Positions 1-9,278 of a DNA stretch of 64,000 nt are shown one piece after another. The position numbers and the translations under genes were made by a program. Position 1 is the stretch's first letter; each line of letters starts with the position of its first letter. The DNA is from Primorskyibacter aestuariivivens (lineage in GTDB: Bacteria; Pseudomonadota; Alphaproteobacteria; Rhodobacterales; Rhodobacteraceae), in the NCBI RefSeq assembly GCF_028023675.1, contig NZ_JAQIOZ010000003.1, forward strand, positions 248,001 to 312,000, given 5' to 3'. The notes under the pieces are model-generated. The model ran no database searches. It had not been told where the DNA came from and saw only the letters and a list, made by a program, of their open reading frames with translations.

Positions 1-132
1 CAGGTCTTCGCAATCCAGCCGGATGCGATGACATTGGTCTTCGCGCAGCCCGCCCTTGGCGAGGATCGCGGCATATTCATCGTCCGAAGCATCCGTCTCC
101 GGACGCAGCTGCAAGATCAGAAACTGTCCCAT
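1..132 (-). CDS. N-terminal fragment, possible class I glutamine amidotransferase-like protein
   Basis: The first 44 codons of a gene that continues beyond the left edge of the window. The start is an ATG (CAT at 130-132) and the visible protein begins MGQFLILQLRPETDAS. An opening of the form 'ILQLRPE..A.D.EY.A.L..GGL' is reminiscent of small class I glutamine amidotransferase-like proteins of alphaproteobacteria, but the catalytic Cys and His would lie in the missing part, so this is a guess. The reading frame is open to the window edge, and its composition matches neighbouring genes. It is transcribed in the same direction as the SLC13 permease downstream of it in sequence order. Confidence 0.45.
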   Translation of the reverse strand, partial: MGQFLILQLRPETDASDDEYAAILAKGGLREDQCHRIRLDCEDL

Positions 133-319
133 GGCAGGCTCTTAGCGCGCCCTGTCCAAATGCAAAAGTCCGTATCTTCTCTGGTTCGAAAATATCCCGG
201 GGGAGTCGCGCAGCGACGGGGCAGCGCCCCCATTCTGCCCCGCAGGGGCTCAAACCTGCGCGCGTCAGCGCTCATATTGGTGAAACGCGCTTGCGGACGG
301 AAAGCCGGTTCCCGGAGCC

Positions 320-2092
320 TTACAAAGGCCAGAACACTAGGATCGCAGGCACCGACACGGCGATCACAATCACTTCCAAAGGCAGTCCCATGCGCCAGTA
401 GTCGCCAAAATGATACCCCCCGGGGCCAAGGATCAGCGTGTTGTTCTTGTGCCCGATGGGCGTCAGGAACGCCGCCGATGCCGCCACCGCCACCGCCATC
501 AGGAACGGGTCGGGCGACACACCCAATGTGCGGGCGATCTCGATGCCCACAGGTGCTGCGACAATCGCCGTTGCGGTGTTGTTGAGTACATCCGACAGGG
601 TCATCGTAACCACCATCAACACCGTCAGGATCGCCCAGGCGGGCCAGCCCGAGGTCAGCCCCACCAGCGCGCCCGCGATCAGTTCTGTCCCGCCCGAGGC
701 CTCCAATGCGGCCCCCAGCGGGATCATCGACCCCAACAGCACAACCACCGGCCATTCGATATGGTCATAAAGCTCGGCCAGTGGCAGGATCTTCAAAAGC
801 ACATAGGCCACCACCACCAGCCCCAAAGCCACGGGCAGATAGACCAGTCCAAAGCTCGCCGCGGCAACGGCGGCGGCAAACAAGCCGATGGCCAGCCAGG
901 TCTTGCTGTCCTCGGTCACGGCCAGCCCCCGGTCGGCCAGTGGCAGACAGCCCAGCCATTCCACCACCGCATGGGCGTTTTCGCGCGGTGCCAGCAGCAG
1001 CAGGATATCGCCCGGCTCAATCTCGGTCTTGCGCATCTGCTTGGTGATGCGCCGCCCGCGCCGGGAAATCCCCATCAGCACCGTGCGATGTCGCCAGGCA
1101 AGCCCTACCGCCTGCACCGTTTTGCCACTGAGACGCGAGGTGTCGGGCACCACGACTTCGACCAGTCGCAGCCCGTCTCCTTCGGCTTTGAGCAGTTCTT
1201 CGCGGCGTTCGTCGGAAAAGGCCAGTTTGAGCGTTGAGCGGAATTCATCCAGCGCCTCGGGCGTGGCTTCAAGCACCAGCGCATCCCCCGCTTCCAACAC
1301 AGTGTTGAGCGCACTTCCGTAGCGCCGCTTGTCATTGCGGATCAGGCCCAGGATGGCCACATCGGCGCTGTCTGCGGCCTCGGTCAGGTCGCGGACCCGC
1401 TGCCCGACCGCGTCACTGCCCTCGGGCACGGTCAGTTCTGCGATATAAGGGTCCAGCTCGCGCGCCTGCTGAAGCGCGTCTTCTCGCTGCGGGATCAACC
1501 GCCAACCGATCAGCGCCACAAAGACCAGCCCGACCAGCGCCGCCGTGGCCCCCACAGGGGCAAAGTCGAACATGCGGAACGGCTCGCCCAGCGTCTCCTC
1601 GCGGATCGCGGCGATGATGATATTGGGCGGCGTGCCGATCAGCGTCACCATGCCGCCCAGGATGGTGGCAAAGCTCAGCGGCATCAGCGATTGCGCGGGC
1701 GACCGGCCCGCCTTGCGCGCGGTCTGGATATCCACCGGCATCAAGAGCGCCAGAGCGGCCACGTTGTTCATGAAACCGGACAGCACCGCGCCAACCCCGC
1801 CCATCATCACGATATGCGCGCCAAGTGTACGGGTTGAATCCACAAGCGTCCGGGTGATGAGCAGCACCGCGCCCGAGCGCACCAGCCCGGCGGAGACGAC
1901 CAGCACCAGCGCCACGATGATCGTCGCAGGGTGGCCAAAACCGGAAAACGCGTCCTTGGTCTCGACCACGCCCAGCACCACGCCCAGAAGCAGGGCGCAG
2001 AAGGCGACGAGGTCATAGCGAAAACGCCCCCATAAAAGCAGAGCAAATACCATGCCAAACAAGGAAAACAGGATGATCTGATCGGGGGTCAA
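320..2092 (-). CDS. SLC13/DASS-family permease with two RCK_C domains
   Basis: A 590-residue inner-membrane transporter of the ion transporter superfamily (CitT/SLC13/DASS type) that would move an anion such as a carboxylate or sulfate with a cation. Hydrophobic N- and C-terminal membrane halves flank a soluble middle part of roughly residues 205-390 that reads as two tandem RCK_C (TrkA-C) domains, seen in 'ELTVPEGSDAVGQRVRDL' and 'VEVVVPDTSRLSGKTV'. The membrane halves carry the family hairpin signatures 'FMNNVAALALLMP' and 'IGTPPNIIIAA' and the repeated 'DVLNNTATAIVAAPV'. The start is the first Met, 174 bases from the divergent TRAP receptor gene. The substrate cannot be named from sequence. 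Confidence 0.85.
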   Translation of the reverse strand: MTPDQIILFSLFGMVFALLLWGRFRYDLVAFCALLLGVVLGVVETKDAFSGFGHPATIIVALVLVVSAGLVRSGAVLLITRTLVDSTRTLGAHIVMMGGVGAVLSGFMNNVAALALLMPVDIQTARKAGRSPAQSLMPLSFATILGGMVTLIGTPPNIIIAAIREETLGEPFRMFDFAPVGATAALVGLVFVALIGWRLIPQREDALQQARELDPYIAELTVPEGSDAVGQRVRDLTEAADSADVAILGLIRNDKRRYGSALNTVLEAGDALVLEATPEALDEFRSTLKLAFSDERREELLKAEGDGLRLVEVVVPDTSRLSGKTVQAVGLAWRHRTVLMGISRRGRRITKQMRKTEIEPGDILLLLAPRENAHAVVEWLGCLPLADRGLAVTEDSKTWLAIGLFAAAVAAASFGLVYLPVALGLVVVAYVLLKILPLAELYDHIEWPVVVLLGSMIPLGAALEASGGTELIAGALVGLTSGWPAWAILTVLMVVTMTLSDVLNNTATAIVAAPVGIEIARTLGVSPDPFLMAVAVAASAAFLTPIGHKNNTLILGPGGYHFGDYWRMGLPLEVIVIAVSVPAILVFWPL

Positions 2093-2265
2093 AAGGGCAC
2101 CTTTGTCATGGTCATGTCACGCAAGGCCGCATCATCGCAGGCCCAGCGGCAAGGGCAAGCCCCGTGAAAAAACGGCCGCAAGATTGCGCTTGCATTCGTA
2201 TGCAAATATGCGACATTGTGTCGTTACGCCGGGTAAAGGCGTTCGTGAATTTGGAGGAACTTCAC

Positions 2266-3234
2266 ATGACACGTTTCTGGAAGAGCGCGGGATTTGCCGC
2301 GGCGGCCACTGTTGCGGCATTTGCATTGCCGGCACAGGCCGAGACGCGGCTGGCCTTTGGCGCAACCAACGCGCAATCAGCCCATTACGCCTATTTCGCG
2401 GCACTGGCCAAAGTGGTGAACGAGGCCAACCCGGACTACCAGGCTTCGGTGGTCGAAACCGGCGCAACGGTTGACAATCTCAAGCGTATGGAGCGCGGCC
2501 AGCTGGATATCGGACTGATCACCACGTCGGCGCTCTACCACGCCAATAATGGCATCAAGACCTTTGACGGCAACCAGATCGACAGCCCGCTGCTCTGGGC
2601 CTACAGCCTTGCGCCGCAGAACGTGGTCGTGCGCCGGGACGCAGGCGTGAACAGCCTCGAAGATCTTGCCGGTCAGCGTTTTGGCCCCGGTCAGCGCGGC
2701 TCCTCCACCGAGGCGACCAGCCTGGAAGTGCTGGCGCTGTTCGGGGTAGAACCCGAATGGGTGCGTGGCTCCAATGGCGAACTTGCCGCCGCGATCAAGG
2801 ACAACCGCGCCATCGGCTTCATCAAATCCGCCGTCGGCACCAAATTTGACGCGCTGACCACCGATATCGCCACCTTTACCCCGGTTCAGGTCCTGCCCGT
2901 GCCCGAGGACAAGGTTGCGATGATCCGTGAAAACCTGCCGGAACTGTCGATCGTGGACATGCCGGGCGGTGAAATGGAAAACAGCGGTGCCTACCAGACC
3001 TGGGGTTTCATGATCGGCGTCTCCGCGCGCCCGGATATGCCCGAGGATGTGGCCTATAACATCGTCAAGGCGGTGATGGAGGACGAGATCGAGCAGGCGA
3101 CCGCGTTTCCCAATGTCAAAGGCGTGAACCTCGCGGAACTGACGCTGCAATACGCGACCACCACGCTGCACCCCGGCGCGATCCGCTATTTCGAGGAAGC
3201 GGGTTACGAGGTGCCGGACCGGCTCAAGCCGTAA
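2266..3234 (+). CDS. TAXI-family TRAP transporter solute-binding receptor
   Basis: A 322-residue periplasmic receptor for a TRAP (tripartite ATP-independent periplasmic) uptake system of the TAXI subfamily. A Sec signal peptide is clear (MTRFWKSAGFAAAATVAAF..ALPAQA, cleavage after about residue 25), followed by 'ETRLAFGATNAQSAHYAYFAALAKVVNEA', typical of TAXI receptors. The ATG at 2266 is preferred over an upstream in-frame start at 2164 because it directly precedes the signal peptide and has a GGAGGAAC ribosome-binding site at 2253-2260. The permease gene follows after 88 bases, so the two form one transport operon. Ligand unknown; glutamate-type and related carboxylate ligands are reported for this family. 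Confidence 0.9.
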   Translation: MTRFWKSAGFAAAATVAAFALPAQAETRLAFGATNAQSAHYAYFAALAKVVNEANPDYQASVVETGATVDNLKRMERGQLDIGLITTSALYHANNGIKTFDGNQIDSPLLWAYSLAPQNVVVRRDAGVNSLEDLAGQRFGPGQRGSSTEATSLEVLALFGVEPEWVRGSNGELAAAIKDNRAIGFIKSAVGTKFDALTTDIATFTPVQVLPVPEDKVAMIRENLPELSIVDMPGGEMENSGAYQTWGFMIGVSARPDMPEDVAYNIVKAVMEDEIEQATAFPNVKGVNLAELTLQYATTTLHPGAIRYFEEAGYEVPDRLKP

Positions 3235-3322
3235 ACGTCGGGGCGCTGCACGCGCCTGAGTGAAAAAACGCTCTGCGGGCCGGGTCCGGTCCGTGGGGCT
3301 CACGCCTTTGAGGGAATACACA

Positions 3323-5272
3323 ATGGCCGTGTCAGAGCCAAAGACCATCAGCGATTTTGAACCCGAAGACCCCGCCGCCCCCGAAACGCTACGCGCCCGC
3401 GCGCTGGCGCTGTGCGGCATCGGGTTGGGGCTGTTCGTCTTCTACACTTCGTTTTTCGGCGCGTTCGAAACACTGAACCAGCGCGCCAGTTTCGTGGCGG
3501 TGATCGCTGTGATGGGGGTGATGCTCTTTCCCTTGGGCGAGGGGCGGCGCTGGCGGCCATTGGGGCTGCTCATTGACGTGTCGCTGGCAGGTTTTGTCGT
3601 GGCCTCTGCGGCCTATGTGATTTCCAATTTTGAGCGGATCATGAATGATCTGCCCTTTGCCGAAGATATTGACGTCTGGCTGGGTTTTGGCACGCTGGCG
3701 GTGATCCTCGAACTGGCGCGGCGTTCGGCCAGTCTGGTGTTTCCGATCATCGTGGGCGGTATGGTGGCCTATGCCTATTGGGGCGAGGCCATTCCCGGTG
3801 CGTTCGGGCATCGCGGCTTTGACGCCTATTACATCACCGAGGTGATGTTCCTGTCCGACCGGGGGCTGTGGGGGATGCTGGTCTCTATCGCCTCGACCAC
3901 GCTGGCGGCGTTCATCCTGTTTGGCGCTTTCCTGCTGCATACAGGGGCCGGGCAGACCTTTTTCGATCTCTCGGCGCGTGCGGGCGGCAAAAGCCCGGGC
4001 GGCGCGGCCAAGATCTCAACCATTGCGTCCGGGTTGTTCGGCTCGATCTCGGGCTCATCGGTGGCCAATATCGCCACCACGGGCAATTTCACCATTCCGC
4101 TGATGAAGCGGCTGAATTACCCCGCGCCCTTCGCAGGTGCGGTTGAGGCCGTGGCCTCCACCGGGGGCCAGCTTGCGCCGCCGATCATGGGCACTGCGGC
4201 CTTTGTGATGGCTGAACTCGTCGGGGTGAATTACTGGACCATTGCGGCGGTGGCCTTTCTGCCCGCATTCCTGTTCTATCTTGGGGTCTTTACCACCGTG
4301 CACCTGATTGCGTGGCGGACCAATCTGGGGGCGGTTGAGTCCGCTGATCTGCCGGATTGGCGACAGGCACTGAACTGGAGGCGGCTGGCGCCCATTATCG
4401 CCGGGGTGGCGGGGCTTGCCTGGGGTATCTGGAACGGCAATTCGATCCAGCTGACCGCGTGTTACGGGATGATCGGCATTATCCTGGCCTATACCATCGC
4501 CACGCTCACCGGTGGCGGAACGATCCGCGAGGTGGTGCTGACCCTGCTCAAGGCGCTGGAAGATGGCGGCAAAGGCGTCGTGATCGTCGGAATCCTGCTG
4601 GTCGCGGCACAGGTCTTTGTGGCCATGGTGAACCTGACCGGGGTGGGGGTGGCGATCACCTCGCAGATCCTCGGTTTCGCGGGCGACAATATCTGGCTCA
4701 TCGCTATCATCATGGCGGTGGTTTGCCTGATCGCCGGCATGGGGCTGCCCACTTCGGCGGCCTATGTGCTGGTGGCGGCGGTGTTTGCGCCGGTGCTGAT
4801 CCAGCAGGGGCTGGACCCGGTGATGGTGCACCTCTTCGTGCTCTATTACGCGGCGCTGTCGGTGATCACGCCACCGGTCTGCGTGGCGGTGTTTGTCTCC
4901 TCCACCATTGCCAAGGCCCCGTGGCTGGCCGTGGCCCGCGATACCCTGCGTCTGGGCGGAACAGCCTATGTGATCCCGATGCTTTTTCTGGCCTATCCGG
5001 GGCTGCTGCTGGCGGGCGGCACGGCCGAGATCATCATGGCGATCCTGTCGGGCTGCGCCTTTACGCTGGCCGCAGCGGCGGCATTCGCGGGGCACCGCAT
5101 CCGGGGACTGGGGGCATTCAGCACGCTGGTCTGGGTGGCGGTGGCTGTACTGGGGGTCTGGCACGCCTGGTGGGCAACGGGAGTTGCTGTTGTCGCGGTG
5201 CTGATTCTGTTCCGGCTTGGGGTACGGCCAGAACCAGACGCCGTTGCACCCGGTCGGGTTTCTGCCGTATAG
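3323..5272 (+). CDS. TRAP transporter fused permease, TAXI type
   Basis: A 649-residue inner-membrane permease in which the small (about 4 TM) and large (about 12 TM) TRAP subunits are fused, as is usual for TAXI systems. The large-subunit region has the family signature around 'SGSSVANIATTGNFTIPLMKRLNYPAPFAGAVEAVASTGGQ' (read in parts) and 'MGLPTSAAYVLVAAVFAP'. It drives sodium- or proton-coupled uptake of the ligand delivered by the receptor encoded just upstream. The ATG at 3323 has a good GAGGGA site 8 bases upstream; the longer frame from 3260 adds a basic, unconserved 21 residues. The next gene, yebC, starts 35 bases downstream on the same strand. Confidence 0.92.
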   Translation: MAVSEPKTISDFEPEDPAAPETLRARALALCGIGLGLFVFYTSFFGAFETLNQRASFVAVIAVMGVMLFPLGEGRRWRPLGLLIDVSLAGFVVASAAYVISNFERIMNDLPFAEDIDVWLGFGTLAVILELARRSASLVFPIIVGGMVAYAYWGEAIPGAFGHRGFDAYYITEVMFLSDRGLWGMLVSIASTTLAAFILFGAFLLHTGAGQTFFDLSARAGGKSPGGAAKISTIASGLFGSISGSSVANIATTGNFTIPLMKRLNYPAPFAGAVEAVASTGGQLAPPIMGTAAFVMAELVGVNYWTIAAVAFLPAFLFYLGVFTTVHLIAWRTNLGAVESADLPDWRQALNWRRLAPIIAGVAGLAWGIWNGNSIQLTACYGMIGIILAYTIATLTGGGTIREVVLTLLKALEDGGKGVVIVGILLVAAQVFVAMVNLTGVGVAITSQILGFAGDNIWLIAIIMAVVCLIAGMGLPTSAAYVLVAAVFAPVLIQQGLDPVMVHLFVLYYAALSVITPPVCVAVFVSSTIAKAPWLAVARDTLRLGGTAYVIPMLFLAYPGLLLAGGTAEIIMAILSGCAFTLAAAAAFAGHRIRGLGAFSTLVWVAVAVLGVWHAWWATGVAVVAVLILFRLGVRPEPDAVAPGRVSAV

Positions 5273-5307
5273 AGCGCGAAACCAGTTGAGACGAGACGAG
5301 GGGTCCC

Positions 5308-6048
5308 ATGGCAGGCCATAGTAAGTGGGCGAATATTCAGCACCGTAAAGGGCGGCAGGACAAGCTTCGGTCCAAGCTTTTTTCCAAGCTGTCCAAAGAG
5401 ATTACCGTGGCCGCGAAAATGGGCGACCCCGATCCCGACAAGAACCCGCGCCTGCGGCTGGCGGTGAAAGAGGCCAAGGGCCAGTCCATGCCCAAGGACA
5501 ATATCGAGCGCGCCATCAAGAAGGCGACCGGCGGCGAAGGCGACGATTACGAGGAAATCCGCTATGAGGGCTATGGCCCCGGCGGCGTCGCCGTGATTGT
5601 CGAGGCGATGACCGACAACCGCAACCGCACCGCGTCGACCGTGCGCTCCACCTTTACCAAGGCGGGCGGCAATCTGGGCGAGACCGGGTCGGTGGGCTTC
5701 ATGTTCGAGCGCAAGGGCGAGATCATCTACTCGGCAGATGTGGGGGATGCGGACACGGTCATGATGGCCGCGATCGAGGCCGGGGCGGAGGACGTCGAAA
5801 GCTCGGAGGACGGGCATGTGGTCTATTGCGCGGATACCGACCTGAACGACGTGTCCACGGCGATGGAGGCGGAACTGGGCGAGAGCGAGAGCACCAAGCT
5901 CATCTGGAAACCCACCACCACGACCGAGCTTGACCTTGAGGGCATGCAGAAGCTCATGAAGCTGATCGACGCGCTGGAAGATGATGATGACGTGCAGCGC
6001 GTGACCGCGAATTTCGAAGCCTCGGACGAGGTGATGGAACAGCTCTGA
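5308..6048 (+). CDS. yebC: YebC/PmpR family transcription or translation factor
   Basis: A 246-residue cytoplasmic protein with the unmistakable family opening [18 protein letters not shown] and the conserved '[19 protein letters not shown]' and 'FMFERKGEI' stretches. YebC-family proteins were long described as DNA-binding regulators (PmpR) and some members have since been tied to relief of ribosome stalling at proline stretches, so either role is possible here. Length is normal. It is followed directly by a strong intrinsic terminator and so ends the TRAP-yebC transcription unit. Confidence 0.96.
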   Translation: MAGHSKWANIQHRKGRQDKLRSKLFSKLSKEITVAAKMGDPDPDKNPRLRLAVKEAKGQSMPKDNIERAIKKATGGEGDDYEEIRYEGYGPGGVAVIVEAMTDNRNRTASTVRSTFTKAGGNLGETGSVGFMFERKGEIIYSADVGDADTVMMAAIEAGAEDVESSEDGHVVYCADTDLNDVSTAMEAELGESESTKLIWKPTTTTELDLEGMQKLMKLIDALEDDDDVQRVTANFEASDEVMEQL

Positions 6049-6072
6049 CCCCGGTCGGAGGTTTCACGCTAC

Positions 6073-6100
6073 AAGGCGTCCCGTTGCGGGACGCCTTTTT
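6073..6100 (+). terminator. Intrinsic terminator after yebC
   Basis: A perfect 11-bp stem, AAGGCGTCCCG (6073-6083) with CGGGACGCCTT (6087-6097), closes a 3-base loop and runs into a T tract (TTTTT, then CGTTTC). It starts 24 bases after the yebC stop codon. Confidence 0.9.
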
Positions 6101-6180
6101 CGTTTCAGGCGGTCGGGCTGTGCGCGGTGCCTTGATCCTCAGATAGATCGGCGACCGTGTCGTCCGTGGCCCGTCCCGGT

Positions 6181-7023
6181 TCAGGCCACATCCACAGCGC
6201 GCAGTCCCAGGATCTCACGCGCTTCACGCCAGCTTGCCACCGGGCGCTCGTATTTTTCGCACAGCTCAACAGTGCGCTCTACCAGCGCGGCATTGGACGG
6301 GGCCAGCGTTGATTTATCCAGCCGCACATTGTCTTCCAGCCCGGTGCGCGCATGGCCGCCCGAAGAAATCGCCCAGTCATTCAACCTGATCTGATTGGGC
6401 CCGACACCTGCCGCGCACCACGGGGCATCCGGACCGAACAAACGGTGCACGCTGCGCACGTAGAAATCGAACACCTCGCGATCGGCGGGCATGGCGTTTT
6501 TGACCCCCATGACGAACTGAACATAGGGGGTTCCGGCCAATTGCCCGCGATCAGCCATCAGTTTGGCGTGGAAGATATGGCTCAGGTCAAAGGCCTCGAT
6601 CTCGGGTTTGACATCATGGGCGAGCATCTCGGAGGCCAGCCAGTCCACCAGATCCGGCGGGTTTTCATAGACCCGGGTGGGAAAGTTGTTCGATCCCACC
6701 GACAGCGATGCCATGTCGGGCCGAAGCGGCAACATACCGCCCCGCGCCTGTCCCGCGCCCGAACGCCCGCCGGTAGAGAGCTGAATGATCATGCCGGGGC
6801 AGTGTGTTTCCACCGCTTCCTTGAGCGCTGCGAATTTTTCCGGATCGGACGAGGGCGAGCCATCGTCATTGCGCACATGGGCATGCATGATGCTGGCACC
6901 CGCCTCAAAGGACGCATGGGTGCTTTCGACCTGTTCCGAAATCGAGATCGGAACGGCCGGGTTGTCGGACTTTTGGGCGACCGATCCGGTGATCGCGACG
7001 CAGATGATACAGGGTTGGGGCAT
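6181..7023 (-). CDS. BKACE family beta-keto acid cleavage enzyme (DUF849)
   Basis: A 280-residue cytoplasmic enzyme of the BKACE (formerly DUF849) family, which condenses a beta-keto acid with acetyl-CoA and cleaves it to acetoacetate and a new CoA thioester; the founding member Kce acts on 3-keto-5-aminohexanoate in lysine fermentation. The family is a TIM barrel with a Zn site whose ligands are seen here as 'MHAHVRNDDG' (HxH) and 'EIEAFDLSH'. The substrate of this member cannot be told from sequence, since the family is functionally diverse. The gene is convergent with yebC and alone on its strand. Confidence 0.85.
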   Translation of the reverse strand: MPQPCIICVAITGSVAQKSDNPAVPISISEQVESTHASFEAGASIMHAHVRNDDGSPSSDPEKFAALKEAVETHCPGMIIQLSTGGRSGAGQARGGMLPLRPDMASLSVGSNNFPTRVYENPPDLVDWLASEMLAHDVKPEIEAFDLSHIFHAKLMADRGQLAGTPYVQFVMGVKNAMPADREVFDFYVRSVHRLFGPDAPWCAAGVGPNQIRLNDWAISSGGHARTGLEDNVRLDKSTLAPSNAALVERTVELCEKYERPVASWREAREILGLRAVDVA

Positions 7024-7232
7024 TGGGGCCTCTGAGTGGTGCCTATTGGGTCCGTGCGCCTTATCCGGTCGGTGAATGCCGCCTGCAGCGAAGCGCGTCC
7101 GGGAGCCGCTTTGTCTGGCGCGACTTTGCTTGAACCGGATCGGCTTTGCAAGAAACCGGGCTATTTCAAGCGGGTAGCCGCCGAAGGCTTGGCGCTGGAT
7201 TTGACCGAAACCGCCGTCTTGTACTGCCCCAT

Positions 7233-7379
7233 TTATGCGGTCACGTCCAAGGACCGCAGCCGGGCGCGGTACCTTGCCATCATTCCCTCGTCAGTCTTGT
7301 CTAGGAATGATGAGTGGATGACGTACAAAACCACTGGAGCGAACACAGCGGCAAGTACGAGTAAAGTCTCTAAGTCCAT
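7233..7379 (-). CDS. Putative 48-residue single-pass membrane microprotein
   Basis: A short reading frame on the minus strand, ATG at 7379 (CAT 7377-7379) and TAA at 7233-7235. The product begins MDLETLLVLAAVFAPVVLY, a convincing single transmembrane helix, followed by a basic tail MARYRARLRSLDVTA. It starts 25 bases after the stop codon of the YbjQ-like gene on the same strand, so the two could be co-transcribed. No clear Shine-Dalgarno sequence is visible ahead of it. The only longer frame here (7036-7389, plus strand) has no recognisable features. Function unknown; the call rests on the helix, the basic tail and the operon-like spacing. Confidence 0.35.
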   Translation of the reverse strand: MDLETLLVLAAVFAPVVLYVIHSSFLDKTDEGMMARYRARLRSLDVTA

Positions 7380-7404
7380 CTGGGATTAGGGGACCTGTTC
7401 AATA

Positions 7405-7884
7405 CTACTGATCGACGACAACTGCTGTTCCACTGGCAATCAACATGACCATGTTCCACCCGCTATCGCCAATCTGTGTATAGTCTAAATCGACGCCAAC
7501 AACCGCATTAGCACCGACCGCATGTGCCTCGCGCTTTAATTCGAACAAAACGGTTTCACGCGCATCTCGCATTGTCTTTTGAATCGCTTCCGAGCGCCCT
7601 CCAAAGACATTGCGGACAGATGCAAAAATATCTTTGAAAACATTCATGCCGTATGCGCACTCTGCGGTCACGATTGTGATCCTCTCTCGTATTGCTATAT
7701 CGGGTTGCATTTCGGTGGTGATCAGGATTTCTTCTATCTCAGCATTGTGCTCCCTGTGCTCCATAATTTGCGGCGTTTCTTCTCCACGCAAACGTGCCAC
7801 ATTGCATTTTTTGCAAAGCGTTCCTCCAGGTCCAAAAGAATTTAGGATCCCAATCTGAGTGCCGCAATCCGCACACTGTTTCAT
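7405..7884 (-). CDS. YbjQ-family protein with N-terminal zinc ribbon
   Basis: A 159-residue protein. Residues 1-30 hold two Cys pairs in a zinc-ribbon layout (CADCG at the N-terminus, then CKKC around residue 24). Residues from about 45 on match the YbjQ/UPF0145 'heavy-metal-binding' fold: 'TAECAYGMNVFKDIFASVRNVFGG', 'EAIQKTMRDARETVLFELK' and 'GANAVVGVDLDY'. YbjQ proteins form pentameric rings and have no firmly established role. The gene lies in a patch with visibly lower G+C than its surroundings and next to tRNA-Ser, which suggests acquisition. A possible membrane microprotein follows it. Confidence 0.85.
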   Translation of the reverse strand: MKQCADCGTQIGILNSFGPGGTLCKKCNVARLRGEETPQIMEHREHNAEIEEILITTEMQPDIAIRERITIVTAECAYGMNVFKDIFASVRNVFGGRSEAIQKTMRDARETVLFELKREAHAVGANAVVGVDLDYTQIGDSGWNMVMLIASGTAVVVDQ

Positions 7885-8155
7885 ATCGTCTCTGCTCCCT
7901 GCTTAGGCGTGTCATGTTGCAGTGCAGGCTTGATTCTGGCCACCCCCTTAAACTGATGTATCCTTTTTTCGACGAACCATACCCGATACACCGTCATCCG
8001 CGACACATCCTAGGCCTGCACCTGAGATATGCGACACGAGGTGATATGAAGCCGCTGTTCACCGTTCAGGCGCAACCAAGCGAATTTCCTTTGTGGGGTA
8101 AGTTGTGGGGTATTACCTGAAAAATCATAATTTTTCTAGCAATATTAAGGCCAAA
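7885..8155. other. A+T-richer gap between YbjQ gene and tRNA-Ser
   Basis: No convincing gene is visible. The stretch contains two copies of GTGGGGTA (about 8093-8118) and A+T-rich sequence immediately next to the 3' end of the tRNA-Ser gene, a favoured integration position for mobile islands. I found no copy of the tRNA 3' end at the other border of the patch, so an attachment site is not demonstrated. Confidence 0.4.
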
Positions 8156-8245
8156 TGGCGGAGACGAAGGGATTCGAACCCTCGAGACGGTTTCCCGCCT
8201 ACTCCCTTAGCAGGGGAGCGCCTTCGACCACTCGGCCACGTCTCC
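8156..8245 (-). tRNA. tRNA-Ser(GCT)
   Basis: On the minus strand the sequence folds as a class II tRNA: 7-bp acceptor stem GGAGACG/CGTCTCC, D-arm GTGGCCGAGTGGTCGAAGGC, anticodon loop CTGCTAA with anticodon GCT (reads AGC/AGU serine codons), a long variable arm (GTAGGCGGGAAACCGTCT) and T-loop GGTTCGAATCC. The 3' CCA is encoded (TGG at 8156-8158 on the plus strand). Confidence 0.97.
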
Positions 8246-8345
8246 GTCGACCCGTTTAATGGTGACGACGGACGGGAACAAGGCGAATTTTGGAAATTTC
8301 AGACGGTTTCTTGCATGCGCAGCTGCGGGGGCAAGGGTTTTGCGC

Positions 8346-9278
8346 TCACACCCGTTCCGCGGTCGACCACCGGGCGCGCCAGCTTGAACTGTCCAACAGT
8401 GATGCGCGCGGCGAATCTCTCCGCAGGGCAGGGAGTGCGGCATCCAGTGTGGAAAGGGGGAGTTTGCCCGACAAAACCGCGCGATACAGGCCGAACACAC
8501 CGGCACGCGTGTAGGTCGACCAATGGCAGATCCGCTTGTCGCGCGGGGCGATCCGGAAGCCAAGCGCGGCCAGGGATGACAGGGTTTCGGTGTCGTCGAT
8601 CCAAACGGTTCGGAACCTGCCCGGGTGCCCCGAAAACGCACCGAGCGCCCGGTCCCCCCTTGTTTCCGGAGCGACGAAGCATTCCAGCAACGCGTTGTAG
8701 ACCGTGTTTTCCCGGCTGGTCACATGCAGAATGTCAGCGGATTGACCCGCGGGCGTGGCCAGAGCCTCCTGTGCCGGAGCTGTGAATTCAGCGGCAGACA
8801 GCAGGACCAGAACATCGAATGTGCCTGGGCAGGCATGACAAAGCGCCCGCAACGCGACGCGCGCACCCATTGAATGGCCCATCACATGCACGGGACGGGC
8901 CGGGTGCGCCGCCTTGATCCGGGACGCGAGTTTTGCAAGCGCGCGGCCGGCTGTGATTGCGCGCTGATAGGCGCCACTGACCGTTCCGCGGGCATTCCAT
9001 CCGAAACAGATCGCAACGCCCGGGTCATCACGCCCATGATGACCATATCCCAGGTGACGTGGCCAGCTTATGACGCGCCGACACGCGGGATCGGGCGACA
9101 AGGCAAAGATATGCTCATGCGGGCAGACGCGTCCGGGACGATAGCGAAAACCATGCACGAGGATCGTGACGGGACCGGGCGTGTTCTCAAGGGCCTGCGC
9201 TATCACCGGTCCGACGGGCTGCGGCGAGCGGTGCAGGACCGGCTCCGTGCCATGCGCGTTCACCCTCAAGAGCGCCAT
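8346..9278 (-). CDS. Alpha/beta hydrolase
   Basis: A 310-residue alpha/beta-hydrolase fold protein. The oxyanion region 'ILVHGFRYRPG' is near residue 40 and the nucleophile elbow 'MGHSMGARVAL' places the catalytic Ser in G-H-S-M-G near residue 135. An Asp follows in 'VWIDDTETLSSL' and a His in 'KRICHWSTYTR'. No signal peptide is apparent. The arrangement resembles the lipase-like DUF900 group, in which the substrate is usually unknown. The gene is divergent from metZ, about 120 bases from the riboswitch that precedes it. Confidence 0.75.
   Translation of the reverse strand: MALLRVNAHGTEPVLHRSPQPVGPVIAQALENTPGPVTILVHGFRYRPGRVCPHEHIFALSPDPACRRVISWPRHLGYGHHGRDDPGVAICFGWNARGTVSGAYQRAITAGRALAKLASRIKAAHPARPVHVMGHSMGARVALRALCHACPGTFDVLVLLSAAEFTAPAQEALATPAGQSADILHVTSRENTVYNALLECFVAPETRGDRALGAFSGHPGRFRTVWIDDTETLSSLAALGFRIAPRDKRICHWSTYTRAGVFGLYRAVLSGKLPLSTLDAALPALRRDSPRASLLDSSSWRARWSTAERV

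Noticed and set aside
7036-7389. 117-codon plus-strand frame between the BKACE and YbjQ genes
   Set aside because: It has no recognisable domain and mixed composition; the opposite strand holds a more convincing short membrane protein.
7885-8155. Integrated element with attachment sites at tRNA-Ser
   Set aside because: No integrase gene and no second copy of the tRNA 3' end were found, so only an island remnant is suggested, not claimed.
8105-8785. 226-codon plus-strand frame across tRNA-Ser
   Set aside because: It reads through the tRNA gene and opposite the alpha/beta hydrolase.
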